Part shown: piece by piece, positions 11,030 through 22,764 of the stretch | How the letters are laid out: each line of letters opens with the position of its first letter | How positions within the stretch are numbered: position 1 is the stretch's first letter | Source: Eublepharis macularius | Taxonomy: Eukaryota > Chordata > Lepidosauria > Squamata > Eublepharidae | Assembly: GCF_028583425.1 (NCBI RefSeq) | Contig: NC_072800.1 | Coordinates: 9,933,001 to 9,997,000 of the forward strand | Length of the DNA stretch: 64,000 nucleotides | Reading direction: 5' to 3' | The notes under the pieces: model-generated | What the model was told of the DNA's origin: nothing | The model's input: the letters and a program-made list of their open reading frames with translations, nothing else | Databases searched by the model: none | Program-made: the position numbers and the translations under genes

Positions 11030-11288
11030 GCACATGACAGCTCTGCTCCATCATGCCAACGTTATTCACCTGAGACAGGGCCAGGGTGTAAAATATGCCA
11101 TAGAATTAAATATTAGCAAATGAAGTGGCATCTTGCATGTGTAGATACATGTTTTGCTGGAACGTGAAGTGTCCCCACTGCCCCAGACTAGCCTTGAGTC
11201 ACACTTGGGAAGCAACGGCATTCCCCTTGCATGGCCTTGCTCTTTCTATGAACCTCTGTTATGAGGTAAACATTGTGAGCTTAGTTGA

Positions 11289-11489
11289 ACACATGGAGCT
11301 GCCTTAGACTGTGTTGAACCATTTATCAAGGTCAGCATTGTCTACTCAGGCTGGCAGCTGTTCTCCAGGGTCTCTGGCAGAGGACTTGCATACCACATAC
11401 TGCCTGGTCCTTTTCACTGGACATGCTGGGGATTGAACCCGAGGCCTTCTGTGTGCAAACAAGACATTCTCCCACTAAGCCATGACTCA
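11289..11489 (-). repeat. tRNA-derived SINE (second family)
   Basis: The unit reads acatggagctgcctta ... ggggattgaacccgaggcctt on the + strand. The B box (ggttcaatcccc type) is therefore on the minus strand. It matches a widespread squamate tRNA-SINE layout. Confidence 0.75.
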
Positions 11490-11944
11490 GATGTTTGAGG
11501 AAAAAGTGTCCCATTTTCCAATTTTCAAGTAATCCCAGTGACTTGAACTACTTGTGTTAGTAAATTTAATTTTTCTAAATGCTGAGTGAGAAATTTAATC
11601 CTTTGGGGATACAATGTATTTCCCGTTCAACTTCAGGATTTTCTTGTGACTTGGGATTTTTCTTTTAATTCTTTTAATGTTATTAAAAGAAGAAAAAGAT
11701 GATACTCAGATCAGATTATTCAGATCAAAATGATCTGATCTGAAAAGATGATACTCTTTCTGCCTCATATTGTCCTATTTCCCTTCTAAATTATGATTAA
11801 TAAATATCGTTGCTAAATACGTCCACATAGATCAAGCAGATGTTATACTTTGGCGTAAATTATCACTTAACATACATAGTTTTCAACTTGACTGATTTGG
11901 GCTGTTTCCACACATTCGGTCGTTCCCGCCCTTGTCCCGCTTAC
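11490..11944. other. AT-rich spacer
   Basis: No gene was seen. A small inverted motif built from cagatcag/ctgatctg lies at about 11707-11743. Confidence 0.4.
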
Positions 11945-13690
11945 TGTGTGTTTGTTTGTTTGTTTGTTTATGTATTTATGTATTTATTTATTTATATTTT
12001 CAATTTATATGCTGCTCTCTTCATACAAACAGGCTCAGGGCGGATTACAGTTTAATAAAGAGCATTTACAATATAAATTATATTAAAACAGTTTAAATAA
12101 CAATACAAGACAGTATAGTATAAAAATAGATAGCAGCACTCAGTAATAGGGTTCACCACCTTAACTACCATTTAAAAAGTTTTAAAAACTAGATGGTGGA
12201 TGCATCTAATCAGGAGGGATCCGATCTCCTCTATTTGGCCGGTGGAGGCCAAGCCATATGCCTGGTGGAACATCTCCATCTTACAAGCCCAGTGAAAGGA
12301 TAACAAATCCTGCCGGGCTCTGGTCTCATCCGACAGAGAGTTCCACCAGGTTGGAGCCAGGACTAAAAAGGCCCTGGCTCTGGTAGAGGCTAGGCGGGCT
12401 TCGCTAGGGCCAGGGACCACCAACAGTTGTTTATTTCCTGATCATAACGTCCTCTGGGGCACATACAGGGAGAGACAGTCCCACAGATACGCTGGTCCCA
12501 GTCCACATAGGGCTTTATAGGTTAATACCAAAACCTTGAATCTGATTCGTTACTCCACTGGTAGCCAATGCAGCTGGTGCAATACCGGTGTTATGTGTGC
12601 ACCATTTGGCACTCCGGTGATGACACATGCCACTGCATTTTGAACCAGGTATAATCACCAGATCAGACCCAAGGGAAGCTCTGCATAGAGAATGTTACAG
12701 TAATCCAGCCAGATTCAAGACCGTTGCTTGAATCACTGTAGTTAAATCACGGGTCGAGAGATACGGGGCAAGCTGCCTGGTTTGTCACAGATGGAAAAAA
12801 GAGGGCCTGGCAACCACTGCAACCTGAGCACCCCCCCCAAGCTCCTGACCCCCAAGCTCCTCACCCCCTCCTCCTCCTCCTCACTCCTCACTCACTGGCG
12901 TGAGTAATGCCCCATAAAGGGCTGGAAGCAGGGGTCCCAAATCCACACACCCGCAATTTAAGTATAGGACCTCCATCTTTGTAGGTGTCGACTTCAGCCA
13001 ACTCTGCTTCAACCATCCAGTCATGGGTTCAAAAACACGCTCCAGAACATCTGAGGCAAAGTTAGGCCAGCCATCCATCAATCCATCCATCAACAGATAT
13101 TATTGGGGCCTGAAACTTCACACCATCTGGATGAGGGGACACATATAGATATTAAACAACAATGGGGAGTATATTGCCCCCCTGAGGCACACCACACACC
13201 AGTGGGTGGCGAGGCGACAACTCCTCCCCCAGTGCCACCCCCTGTTCCTGATCATGATTCGGTACTCCACTGGTAGCCAATGCAGCTGGTGCTGCAAGAG
13301 ACAAGCCATTGTAGGGCTGTCCCTCGAATCCCCACATTGGCGAGGTGGTGGGTCAAGAGATCATGGTCAACCATATCAAACACTCCTGAAAAATCTAATA
13401 ATACCAGCAGTGCCGATCCGTCCTGATCCAGGTGTCTGCAAAGATTGTCCATGAGGGCGATCAGCAGTCTCCCTCCCATTCCCTGGGCAGAAACTGGACT
13501 GGAAAGGATCCAGGCCAAGGTATCCTTCAGGAAACTCTGCAGTTGCTCCACCACCTGCTGAATCACCTTACCCAGAAATGGGAGGTTCAAGACTGGGCAG
13601 TAACTGACCGGGTCAGCAGGGTCCAATGATGGTTTCTTTAGGAGAGGCCTCACCATGGCCTCTTTTAACACCTCTTTTGCTCTGGAAATT
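11945..13690 (-). pseudogene. L2-type LINE, RT and 3' end, fragmented
   Basis: On the minus strand, 13671-13250 encodes RT blocks: MVRPLLKKPSLDPADPVSYC, LNLPFLGKVIQQVV and ALLVLLDFSGVFDMVDHDLL (catalytic Asp block). Then come HWLPVEYRIM and GAIYSPLLFNIYMCPL in another frame and partly out of order, pointing to rearrangement at 12830-13260. 12423-12172 encodes the C-terminal end (ARAFLVLAPTWWNSLSDETR), typical of L2. The 3' end at 11950-12000 has a TTTA-rich tail. Frameshifts and stops make it inactive. Confidence 0.8.
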
Positions 13691-14589
13691 CAGCCTCCAC
13701 ACACACTCCTCCAAAGCACTTACCTTGTGCTTTGCGGTCACAGGCAGCCTCAGCAGTTCTTATAAAAAGCAAGTTCGGAGGGGAGGTCAGGCACTTACAT
13801 CACCATTGCCCACCTCCCTTTCAAATGTTTTTGCTCTGCACATGTGTGATCTCATGCTGAGAGCTTCAGGGGAGGAGCTGGGCGGCGATCGGAGGATTCC
13901 TTGGAGTGCTTTAATCGTTCACGTGCCCAACAATGAAGAAAAAGTGCTCTGTCAAGTTGTGCCAAAAGAAAAGACCTGCAAAAGTGCAGTCAAAGAAGAA
14001 ATGCCTAAAAATAGTCAGAAAACACCCTGCAACCATTTTGAAAATGGAGACATCTGGAGTCAAGGGGGGAAACTGCCAGCGTTCAGTGAGTGGGCCGTAC
14101 CTTTAAGGACGTGTGGAAACTTTCAACAGGGTAGAAAGCCGGTCTTAGGACCACTAACTTTGGTGACGCCTTTATTGACTGAGGCTATTGCCGGGCTTTT
14201 TATGTCAGGTGCACTTTCAATACGCTCTGAAGTTGAAAGGAGTGTAAGCCAGGGGTGCCCAGTGCCTGCAGTATGATTTGCCACAGTGCTGGAACGTTGG
14301 GCCTCAGATGACTTCATTGGGAAGAACAAAACAATAATTTGATTTAACATGGTCTTGCTGAGCAGTTAGCATACTAGCATTTTAATATTTGCAATTAAAG
14401 GTTTTCTCTTAGCTAAAATACACATTGGTAAGATTACAAGAGATTTGACTAATTTTGAATCTTGTTTACTTAAAGGACTACACCATCAGTCTTTTTTTTT
14501 TTTTTAGAAATTAGACATTTTAGAAGTTTAGAAGTTAGAAATTTTAGCCCATAGTGTTGAAAATGATGTTAAACATGATGGAACACTTT
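13691..14589. other. unassigned sequence
   Basis: A 216-residue frame at 13626-14276 starts in L2 sequence and has no recognisable domain, so I do not call it a gene. There is a T-run at 14491-14504. Confidence 0.35.
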
Positions 14590-15965
14590 GGGAGAGAGTG
14601 GGTGGTTGTGAACAGGATGCAATTCAACATAGATATAGCCATTGTTATGGTCTCTGACCGCAAATAAATACATAAATCCACAAACATAGATAAGTGCACA
14701 GTATTACATCTGGGCCACAAAAATGTGAAGCACAAATACTGGATGGGGGCAGGGCCGGTGCCAGGGTTTCTGGCGCCTGAGGCTGGGGGCAGCTTCAGGT
14801 CTGCTCTTGCCCCCTTGCACATGCACCCGGACTGCAGGGCGGCGGGCAACTGGGCAGGAGGGCTGCCCGCTCAGACTGCCCCATTCTGTCGCTGCTGGTG
14901 TGCACTCCCAGCCAGGCATGGCGGGTGGCTGGGGAGGTGCGCATGCATCCTCCCAGCTCTCCTGCTCCGTTGCTCCACACGCCACCCTGGATGCCTGCCA
15001 CGCCTGGCCCATGGCTGCTGCTCCTGGCCAGGGGCGCATGCTGGCAGCGGCAGCAGTGCGGGAGAGCTGGGAGTCTGCAGTAGCTGCAGGCCAGGCATGG
15101 TATGCAGCCGGGGTGGTGTGTGGGTGGCTTCCCATCTCTCCTGCTCAGCCGCCCATGCACTGCTGCCGCCAGCTCCGCAGCATGTGCCCTTGCCCCTGGC
15201 GCCCCCTCTGGCACCTCAGCACTGGAAGTGGTTGCCAGACCTGCTTCAATGGAGGTGCTGGCCCTGGATGGGGGATACCCTTCTGGGTAGTAGTTTATGC
15301 GAAAGAGATCTTGGGGGAAGAGTGGACTGTAAACTAAATATGACCAGTCAGTGTTATGCGGTGGCAAAAAAGGCAAACTCAGTCTTTAGTTGTATCAAAG
15401 GGGCCATTGCATCGCAATCGCAGGAGGTCATAGTCCCTCTCTATACTGCCTTGGTCAGGCCACACCTGGAGTATTGTGTGCAGTTCTGGAGGCCTCACTT
15501 CAAAAAGGATGTGGACAACACCGAGAGGGTGCAGAGGAGAGCAACGAGGATGATCAGGGGTCTGGAGACTGAGCCCTACGAGGAAAGGCTGAGGGCCTTG
15601 GGAATGTTTAGTTTGGAGAAGAGGAGGTTGAGGGGGGACATGATTGCTCTCTTTAAATATTTGAAAGGCTGTCATTTGGAGGAGGGCAAGGAGCTGTTCC
15701 AGTTGGCAGCAGAGGGTAGGACGCGAAGCAATGGGCTTAAATTACATGCACAAAGGTACCAGCTGGATCTTAGGAAACACTTTTTCACGGTCAGAGTAGT
15801 TCAAAGGTGGAACCAGCTGCCTAGGGAGGTGGTGAGCTCCCCCTCACTGGCAGTTTTCAAGAAGAGGCTGGATGAATATTTGTCAGGAATGCTTTAGGCT
15901 CATCCTGCATTGGGCAGGTGGTTGGACTAGAAGGTCCGTATGGCCCCTTCCAACTCTGTGATTCT
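14590..15965 (+). pseudogene. CR1 LINE 3' half (copy A), split by a hAT MITE
   Basis: CR1 sequence at about 14590-14749 resumes at 15275 and runs to the CR1 3' terminus (ggttggactagaaggtc ... gattctat) at 15965. The encoded C-terminal RT region includes LVRPHLEYCVQFWRPHFKKD, RVQRRATRMIRGLE and FKYLKGCHLEEGKEL. A 60-bp insertion disturbs 14620-14690. The 390-residue frame across this region is an accidental fusion of MITE and CR1 sequence. 5' truncation and the insertions make it inactive. Confidence 0.9.
14750..15266. mobile_element. GC-rich hAT-like MITE (family CAGGGCC), copy 1
   Basis: The 517-bp unit begins CAGGGCCGGTGCC and ends GGTGCTGGCCCTG, imperfect terminal inverted repeats. It is flanked by exact 8-bp duplications GATGGGGG (14742-14749 and 15267-15274) inside CR1. 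An 8-bp duplication and CAGGG ends are the hAT signature. It has no transposase frame, so it is non-autonomous. Confidence 0.92.
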
Positions 15966-16712
15966 ATAATAACAACAACAACATTCGATTTATATACTGC
16001 CCTTCAGGACAACTTAGTGCCCACTCAGAGCAGTTTACAAAGTATGCTACTATTATCCCCACAACAAAACACCCTGTGAGGTGGGTGGGGCTGAGAGAGC
16101 TCCAGAGAGCTGTGACTAGCCCAAGGTCACCCAGCTGGCTTCAAGTGGAGGAGTGGGGAATCAAACCCTACTCTCCAGATTAGAGTCCCGTGCTCTTAAC
16201 CACTACACCAAACTGGCTCTCTGTGATTAGCATGAGTGTGTGGACCTTCTTGTTGATAGCTGGTTCAACTTTCTTGGTTAATCTCTTTTTTTGAGAGAAT
16301 ATCTGTAAGATGTTTCATCATTGGCATGTTTGGCCAATAAAGTTAATAAGGATGTATAGGAACTCTGGTGCTGACTGTTGGTTTTGTGCTGAAGATAAGA
16401 GAAATTATACACATGTAGTGGCTTTACAGGCAGGCACAACTTTTACCGTGATATCTCACGGTATTCAATTTGACCTAAGCTATAATCAGAATTGTTTCTA
16501 TTAAACTATGCAGCACCAGTTCCAAGTAATCAACAAGTATTATACATTGTTACTGCAGCTAAACTGATTTATGCAAAATTTTGCAAAACAGAAAATAATT
16601 CCTCAAAAGAAAGACCAGTTAGATAAGTTTAACGTACTATTGCGACTTACAATGTATCAACGTAGAGGTATCACACACGGGGAAGAAAGAAATATGTAAG
16701 GATATTTTCAGG
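15275..16712. repeat. 1.43-kb duplicated segment, copy A (CR1 + SINE + 490 bp)
   Basis: The order CR1 3' end, minus-strand SINE and then about 490 bp of non-repeat sequence (from gattagcatgagtgtgtgg to atattttcagg) recurs at 51297-52727 in the same orientation with only scattered differences. Sharing the flanking sequence as well as the repeats shows duplication of a genomic block. Confidence 0.9.
15969..16221 (-). repeat. tRNA-derived SINE
   Basis: The minus strand has the full tggtgtagtggttaagagc start, the B box gtttgattccccac and the tail (aatcgaatgttgttgtt). It belongs to the same family as the copies at 47531, 51979 and 58344. Confidence 0.9.
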
Positions 16713-17059
16713 GGAAGTGTGGCTTAATAGCAATTAAGACCATCAGCCTGAAACTCTCTTTTTAATTTATGTGGTCTTTTTTACTTTGCATTTTTTTTGA
16801 TATTACAGTTTTTTTTTAAAAAGGGAAAACATAATTAGAGATTTTTGACTGTATATACTTCAATGTTTATCTTCCTAAATCGTATGGAAATCCAGTTTTG
16901 ATTTATCTGTAAATTAATACATCAGTCACTGAATCTAACTATTCTATCACTTGACTGATTGCCTCAGTGAGTGACTATTGTTATTCTTTAACTATATAGT
17001 AACTGAAGAATGCATTCTGCAAGCTGCAAAATATATTGCTGGCTAGAATTGTAAGTGCA
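16713..17059. other. AT-rich unassigned sequence
   Basis: It contains long T and A runs and no recognisable gene or repeat. Confidence 0.4.
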
Positions 17060-18811
17060 CCCCCATTCCAAGACCGCAGGAGCAACACAAACCAAAAATC
17101 AACATTCTGTCCTCTTGCTTTCTGAATTTTTTTTAAAAAGTTACACAATTCAAAATCCATCTGTTTTATATTTTCTTTTTCCTATGATTTTAAGCAATTG
17201 TTTTAAATCATCTGTCATGTATGCACCCATCCGTGCCATTTATGTGTTTTCTGATGTTCTGATCTCATGCCATGTTAATACTGTGTTGCATTCCTATAAC
17301 AAGTTCATACCAAAGTTAGCCGGTCTAAAACCGAAAGTGCCTTGCTTGTTAACGTTTTTCACAGAGATATGTGCTCAGCCTGTTATCTTTAAAAAGTATG
17401 CTGTCTGCTGACCTTGCAGCTGCAAAACAAGAATGTAACCATTTCACAGGAGAGAGGAAGAGACTTTGATTTCTTTGTACTCTTGCCTAGACAAAGCTAT
17501 TGTGTTCTCACGTAACTTCTTAGGTTTTCGCGCCTAAATGCAAACTGCTCAGGGGGAGGGGGGAAATGATGCTCTCTACATCAATAGTGCCTTTGCCTGT
17601 ATAATCATTCCTGCCAACTTTCCCTGTTACCTGAAGTGGTCTCCTTGCATAAATTTGATTTATGGGGGGAATTAGCTCGCAAGGAAGACGGCTATACGAG
17701 AGGCGGTAACTGGAATCTATCACCTATGTATACCAGGTCCCAATCCCAATAAGCCAAGCGAGTCTGGTGCTTCAAATCAATCAATAACTTTTATTTTAAA
17801 GTACAGAACTTCATGCACATACACGCCAATTTCTGGGGAAAATAACCACACACACACACACAGGAAATAATAGCCAGAAGCATGGGAATAGAGCAAGAGG
17901 AAGCAATTATATCTACCTATCCTGGAGAAGGGGTCCAGTCCATAGGAGAGAAGCTTCAAACATCCTGCGTTGTCAGCCAAGAGATCCAGGAAAGCAAGCA
18001 AGAGTGGACAAAGAGAGACTTAGGGAAAGTGACCCTAAGGGAGAAGCCAGGAAGCTTGCACAAGTTGAATGGGGCCAGGACCCTACCTTTATAGATAAAA
18101 TGTGCCCTGAGGCAGAGGAGAGTTCTCCTGGCAGTTAGGACAAAGAGTCTAATGGTCGGTTCCTGGGTGTAACAAAGGATTCAAGTACTTTGGTTGATGG
18201 CCGTCAGGGTGCGTACAAGCAGATGCAAAACTAGTTCCAGCACAGCACAAAAGGGACAGTTTTCCTGATGAAGTACCGGAGCCAGGTTAAGTGTTTTTAG
18301 GGAGGGGATACAATGTGCCAGGAACAACTGTACCTGCTTATGAATGCCCTTTGATTAACTCCTCAATCACGGATAGGAAATCTCCTCATGGGAAGAGGGA
18401 CAGGAATGTGCTAAGTCAGGGTGACTCAGCGAGACCTTTATTGCTTTGGGCCTTCTGGAACTTGGGTGGACAGCGAGGCCAGTTGCATCACAATGCCTCT
18501 GCATTCCAATGCGGCATTCTGTACACGTCTGGTTCTCCAGGGCAGGATCTGGCAACGACAGGGGCTCTCTAGTTGGCAGTGCTGCAGCCATTTTAAATTC
18601 CAGAGGCTTGTATACTTTTAATATCATGAGCAGTCATATGAAAACTGCTATTAAAATGGTGGAGGCCAGGCTGACTGCTCACATCCCATCTGTGGATGTA
18701 CCCATGAACTTAATGGATCTCTAAATAAAAGACTTTCAACCAACGCACTGGAATGCTTGCTGTGAGAGGCTTGGGGATCTATCTGCCTTGGACTGCCGTC
18801 CCTGGAACTGA
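17060..18811 (+). mobile_element. Gypsy 5' LTR interrupted by a second solo LTR
   Basis: 17060-17624 and 18684-18811 align with successive parts of the LTR at 10457-10982: tgttatct ... tgaccttgcagctg, then aaagctattgtgttctca, aataaaag and ggggatctatctgcc. The two halves are separated by the insertion at 17625-18683. The LTR end at 18811 is directly followed by gag codons. The exact 5' end is uncertain. Confidence 0.75.
17625..18683 (-). mobile_element. solo LTR (second family), 4-bp target duplication
   Basis: The 1059-bp unit begins TGTTACCTG and ends TGCTCACA, flanked by TCCC at 17621-17624 and 18684-18687. The empty site is visible in the related LTR at 19770-19790 (actttcccatctatgg). Near the + strand start, ctatgtataccagg and a minus-strand AATAAA-like signal are shared with the LTR at 38855. 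A short (CA)n lies at 17849-17865. Confidence 0.88.
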
Positions 18812-19456
18812 CATGGTACGTAACCCTCTATGAGACGGGAGCACCCGAATTACATAGCTTAGATGCATTTGTGTATGCCTTTAGAGCCCAATTCGAAGAT
18901 CCTCTTGATGAGGAGAGGGCCAGGACAAAATTAAAGACAATAAGACAAGGGCATAGACCCATCCGTGAATACGCAGCCGAGTTCAGGCAATATGCGGCCA
19001 AAGTGCGGGACTACCATGAGGGAATTAAAATTGAATTTTTCCATAATGATTAAATGCTGATTTTGGGATCCCCCCAAAACTAGACGGCAATTACAATCGT
19101 TCCTGGGTTCCACCAATTTCTATAGACCCTTCATAAAGAACTTTGCTCCGATCTCCCGACCCTTAACTGACTTGCTGAAAACAAAAGGGAAGAGATCTCA
19201 AGGAACGAAACCCAGTGCTACATTGAACTGGACTACCGAGTGCCAGGAGGTGTTTGATCATTTGAAAAAACTGTTTACCTCGGAGCCGGTGTTACAAAAC
19301 CCAGACGAAAACCTTAAATTTGTGGTGCAAGTAGACGCGTCAGATGTTACAGCTGGGGGGATGCTTCTGCAAATTGATGAGGAGGGAAAATTGCACCCCT
19401 CCGCATATCTGCGTCCCATCCCAAGATATACTTGTTGTGGGGCTAGGATATTAAAC
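18812..19456 (+). pseudogene. Gypsy gag-pol remnant with internal deletion
   Basis: 18812-19050 encodes gag core (FRAQFEDPLDEERARTKLK, EYAAEFRQYAAKVRD), closely related to the minus-strand copy near 4100-4470. 19072-19430 encodes the RT thumb/connection to RNase H: RRQLQSFLGSTNFYRPFIKN, APISRPLTDLL, FDHLKKLFTSEPVLQNPDE and VVQVDASDVTAGGMLLQ (the start of RNase H-like Asp). The gag C-terminus, protease and RT palm are deleted at about 19050. Confidence 0.88.
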
Positions 19457-19704
19457 CACTCTCCAACACTGGCGTTGTAGAATGCCAGGTCCATAAATAA
19501 TAAGACCAAAACGCTGCAAGATTATCTTGCAGCATTGAATGTGGACCTGGCTTGCGTGACCGAGACCTGGGTGAGGGAGGGCGAGACGGTCGCTTTGAAA
19601 GAACTAGCCCCCCCCCCCAGGTTATATGGTCCTCCACCAGTCCCGGTCAAGTGGTCAGGGGGAGGCGTGGCTTTGCTCATTCGGGAGTCTTTCTCCTTCA
19701 GACC
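19457..19704 (+). pseudogene. LINE apurinic-type endonuclease fragment
   Basis: It encodes NARSINNKTKTLQDYLAALN, VDLACVTETWVREGETVALK and GGGVALLIRESFSF, the N-terminal part of the endonuclease that nicks target DNA in L2/CR1-type LINEs (ETW carries the catalytic Glu). A poly-C run at 19610 disturbs the frame. It lies between the Gypsy pol fragment and a Gypsy LTR fragment. Confidence 0.8.
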
Positions 19705-19910
19705 TTCAAGGGGAGGGGGAAATGATGCTCTCTATATCAATAGTGCTTTTGCCTGTATAATCATTCCTGCCAACTTTCCCATCTATGGATGTACCCATGA
19801 ACTTAATGGATCTCTAAATAAAAGTCTTTCAACCAATGCACTGGAACGCTTGCTGTGAGAGGCTTGGGGATCTATCTGCCTTGGACTGCCATCCCTAGAA
19901 CTGTCATCAT
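19705..19910 (+). mobile_element. Gypsy 3' LTR fragment
   Basis: It matches the 3' half of the 10457 LTR and the 17540-17624 plus 18684-18811 pieces, including aataaaagtctttcaacc, and ends at ctagaactgtca. It is probably the 3' LTR of the element that begins at 17060. Confidence 0.75.
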
Positions 19911-20422
19911 CCCACTGATTTGTGCCAGGAGAGAGACAACAGTTAATATGGCTGTTAGAATAGTTTATACTCTTTACCAAAACAAAAATAGGATACTTGA
20001 CACTTCACTAAATACAGAAAAAACCCACAAAGCCTTGGGTGGGCGTTCCTGTTTAATGCAATGCCCTTTATATTCTGTGTTCCCATTGCAGCAAAAGATC
20101 TTAGCAAGCAATTTCACCAATGTATATTTTCAGCCGTGAAATATGTCAACAGGTCATCAGCAGGCTTTTCCCTTATACCAAAGGATAAAAGGAAGTATTT
20201 ACAGTTATACTGTTGTTTTCTACAAGCACTGTTCCTGGTATAGAAGAGTCCCTCCCTCCAAATCTGAGCCTAAAGAAACCTCAGAACCCTTCGATATCTG
20301 CATTGTGGCTTGCTCTGGACTGGACTGGAGTACTGCTACTCATTACAAGGGTTCAAGGCAGGTATGCACCAACTCAGCTTTCTTGCCAGTGTGCCAATTA
20401 TACAAGGAGGTACAATTGTATG
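19911..20422. other. unassigned sequence
   Basis: No recognisable gene or repeat was seen. Confidence 0.35.
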
Positions 20423-20808
20423 CAGGGCTTTTTTTCTGGGAACTCAGTGGTGGAACTCAGAACTGGGTGGTGGAACTCAGAGCGGAACTACAAGTGACAA
20501 AAGGCACAGATTGGACACTTGTCAGCTTCCCTTAAGTTTTGATGGGAAATGTAGGCATTCTGGTTTTACAGATTGGCTCTCTGACTGCTGTGATGGAACT
20601 CAGGACTGCACATAGACGGCGCTTTGGGTCAGCTGGAACAAGAGGGGAGTTTTTTAAAGTTAAAATCACCATTGGTGAAAATGGTCACATGGCTAGTGGC
20701 CCTGCCCCCAGATCTGGAGATCAGGGGGCGGGGCTACCAGCCATGTGACCATTTTCAAGAGGTGCCGGAACTCTGTTCCACTGCGTTCCTGCTGGAAAAA
20801 AAGCCCTG
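20423..20808. mobile_element. hAT-like foldback MITE (family CAGGGCTTTTTTTC), copy 1
   Basis: The ends are CAGGGCTTTTTTTCTGG and a reverse-complementary aaaaaaagccctg. The flanks ATTGTATG (20415-20422) and ATTATATG (20809-20816) are an 8-bp duplication with one mismatch. It is longer than the other copies and has extra ggtggaactcag repeats near the left end. Confidence 0.88.
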
Positions 20809-20816
20809 ATTATATG

Positions 20817-20995
20817 TATGTGCCTGCTGTCAAGTCACAACCGACTCGTGGTGACCATGGGGTTTTCCAGCAATTGGGTTGTCATTGCCTTCCTCTGCAG
20901 AGCAACTCCAGTCTTCCTTGAACTAAGTATGGATCAGGACCAGTCCTGCTTAGCTTCAAAGATCTGACAATATTGAGCTATACCATACTGTATTC
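20817..20995 (-). repeat. 5S rRNA-derived SINE
   Basis: On the minus strand, ctgcttagcttcaaagatctgac corresponds to the 5S rRNA internal promoter region, degraded. The body (gtcaagtcacaaccgactcg ... ccttcctctgcagag) is shared with the copies at 36285, 48446 and 59706. Confidence 0.7.
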
Positions 20996-21117
20996 CCAGC
21001 CTGGAGATACAATTAATGCTCCCCAAATGCCCCTTTCAGATGAGTCTCTTGGGCTACAATTTCAGGCTCCTGGATCATGCAGAAATATTCCATTTCAATA
21101 CCCTGGAGATTGAGTCA

Positions 21118-21295
21118 GGGCCAAGCTACAAGTGATGAATGACACTTGACGGGCAAGTGAACAGACTCACGTGTATTCCTCCCTGTTCACTTGCGCTCCA
21201 CTTGCCCTCCACTCGATCACAAGTGAACAGAGAGGAATACATGTGAGTCTGTTCACTTGCCATTCAAGTGTCATTTGTCACTTGTAGCTTGGCCC
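21118..21295. mobile_element. palindromic MITE (family GGGCCAAGCTACA), copy 1
   Basis: Both ends read gggccaagctacaagtga, the right end in reverse complement, and most of the 178 bp is self-complementary. Flanks are tca and ata, so no clear duplication is left at this copy. Confidence 0.85.
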
Positions 21296-22197
21296 ATAGT
21301 CTGTGAGTGATGCCAATGTTTGCATACAGAGAGTCACTACAGTGTGATGTAATGCTGTCTTTTGAGTCGGGGTGACATGTTTTCAAGGTGCCAGACTCAA
21401 AATTCAGCCGGCTGAGAGGTCTGGTGAGGGCAGCAGGCATGCGGAAGATTGATGCCCTTGCATTTTCTCAAGGGCTCTTTGTCTGCAGGATGATTACGAT
21501 GATGGGGAAATTGTCCATTTCTGCCTGCTGTGCAGAAGATCAAGGTAGGAGCACCTGCCAGAAGACCAGTGGCCAACTTCTAAGTATGAGGTGTGTGTTC
21601 CCTTTCAGGGCTGTGCACGTAGTGGGTGTGACTTGCACTGAATCAATTAAAGCCTCTTCTGACATACATAGCAGAGGAGTTCCAGGACCAGTCAAGCAGG
21701 TTTGTTTGGAAGGCAAAGAATAGGAACAGGCCCATTGTAATTAGGACGAGGCGGGTGCAAAATTAAGGAGAGCAATTCTGAAGTTATCAGGAGTGATTTT
21801 AAGGGCTTCTCTAACATACACACAGGACCAAATGCCTTTGAGTTGACCACGGAAAGGACAACAAGGAATCCAATGGTGGAGCAAAAGATATGGCTAGAAG
21901 GTGCTTCTCCTCCAGAAAAATGTAAGTCTGACATAAGAACTGAAAATCTGGTGATTGAAAAGTAATGAGGGCAAGTCTGGTTTAAGGAGTGCAGTCCTCA
22001 AGCAAATACAAAGAAAGTTTCACATTTCTGAATTTATTTTAATCTGAATGTTGAAGTTACAAGGCAAAAGGGAGGTGGAGCAGAGAAGAACATGTGCTAT
22101 TTTTAATGGGGTAAGAGACTGAGGGGTGAAACCACTTTTTGCTACAGCAGAAGTATATTGGGGGGGAGATCCTGTTCTCTGTGAAATTATTGACTGA
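21296..22197. other. unassigned sequence
   Basis: No recognisable gene or repeat was seen. The frames at 21388-21723 and 21692-21934 lack known domains. Confidence 0.35.
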
Positions 22198-22326
22198 AGG
22201 CCAAGCTACAAGTGACGAATGACACTTGAACGGCAAGTGTATTTCTCCCTGTTCGCTTGCCCTCCACTTGCGCTCCTCTCAATCCACTTGCCACTCAGGT
22301 GTCATTCGTCATTTGTAGCTTGGCCC
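22198..22326. mobile_element. palindromic MITE (GGGCCAAGCTACA), copy 2
   Basis: The 129-bp unit is flanked by TGA on both sides (22195-22197, 22327-22329), a 3-bp duplication. Confidence 0.85.
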
Positions 22327-22623
22327 TGAGAAGTTCATTTGGCCTTTGTGAGTGTGTGAGCGGGGAATGACACGTGGACAACAAACCCAGGTGTGGATGG
22401 AATGAGCCCTCAAAAGAGATCTGTGGCCAGTTCTGGCTCTCTGGTGAGGTACAACTGGTGTGTTTCTCCCCCCCCCCCAATGGCTCTCATTGGCAAACTA
22501 CATATTTATGATAATGCTGAAAACATCTGAAGTGTGCCTCTCATGCCTACCGTGAAGGAGCCAGCCCTGAGCCTCCGGAGAAAGTCTCATCTGACTTTCA
22601 AGTCTGGTTCTGGGCTTAACTAA

Positions 22624-22761
22624 GGCCGATTCCAGACGGCCCTCTGCATTCCGAAACGTCACGCGTTGTTGTGCGGAAAATGCAAAATATCGCGTTTTCC
22701 GCGCGACAACGCGCGACGACGCGCAACATTTCGGAATGCAGAGGGCCGTCTGGAATCGGCC
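22624..22761. mobile_element. CpG-dense palindromic MITE with TAA duplication
   Basis: The 138-bp unit starts ggccgattccagacggccct. Its first 33 bp are the exact reverse complement of its last 33 bp, and the centre is rich in cgcg. TAA flanks both sides (22621-22623, 22762-22764). A TWA 3-bp duplication is typical of PIF/Harbinger. Confidence 0.9.
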
Positions 22762-22764
22762 TAA

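Noticed and set aside
14725..15897. 390-residue protein
   Set aside because: It is a chance in-frame fusion of CR1, the hAT MITE and CR1 again. The N-terminal 190 residues are MITE DNA.
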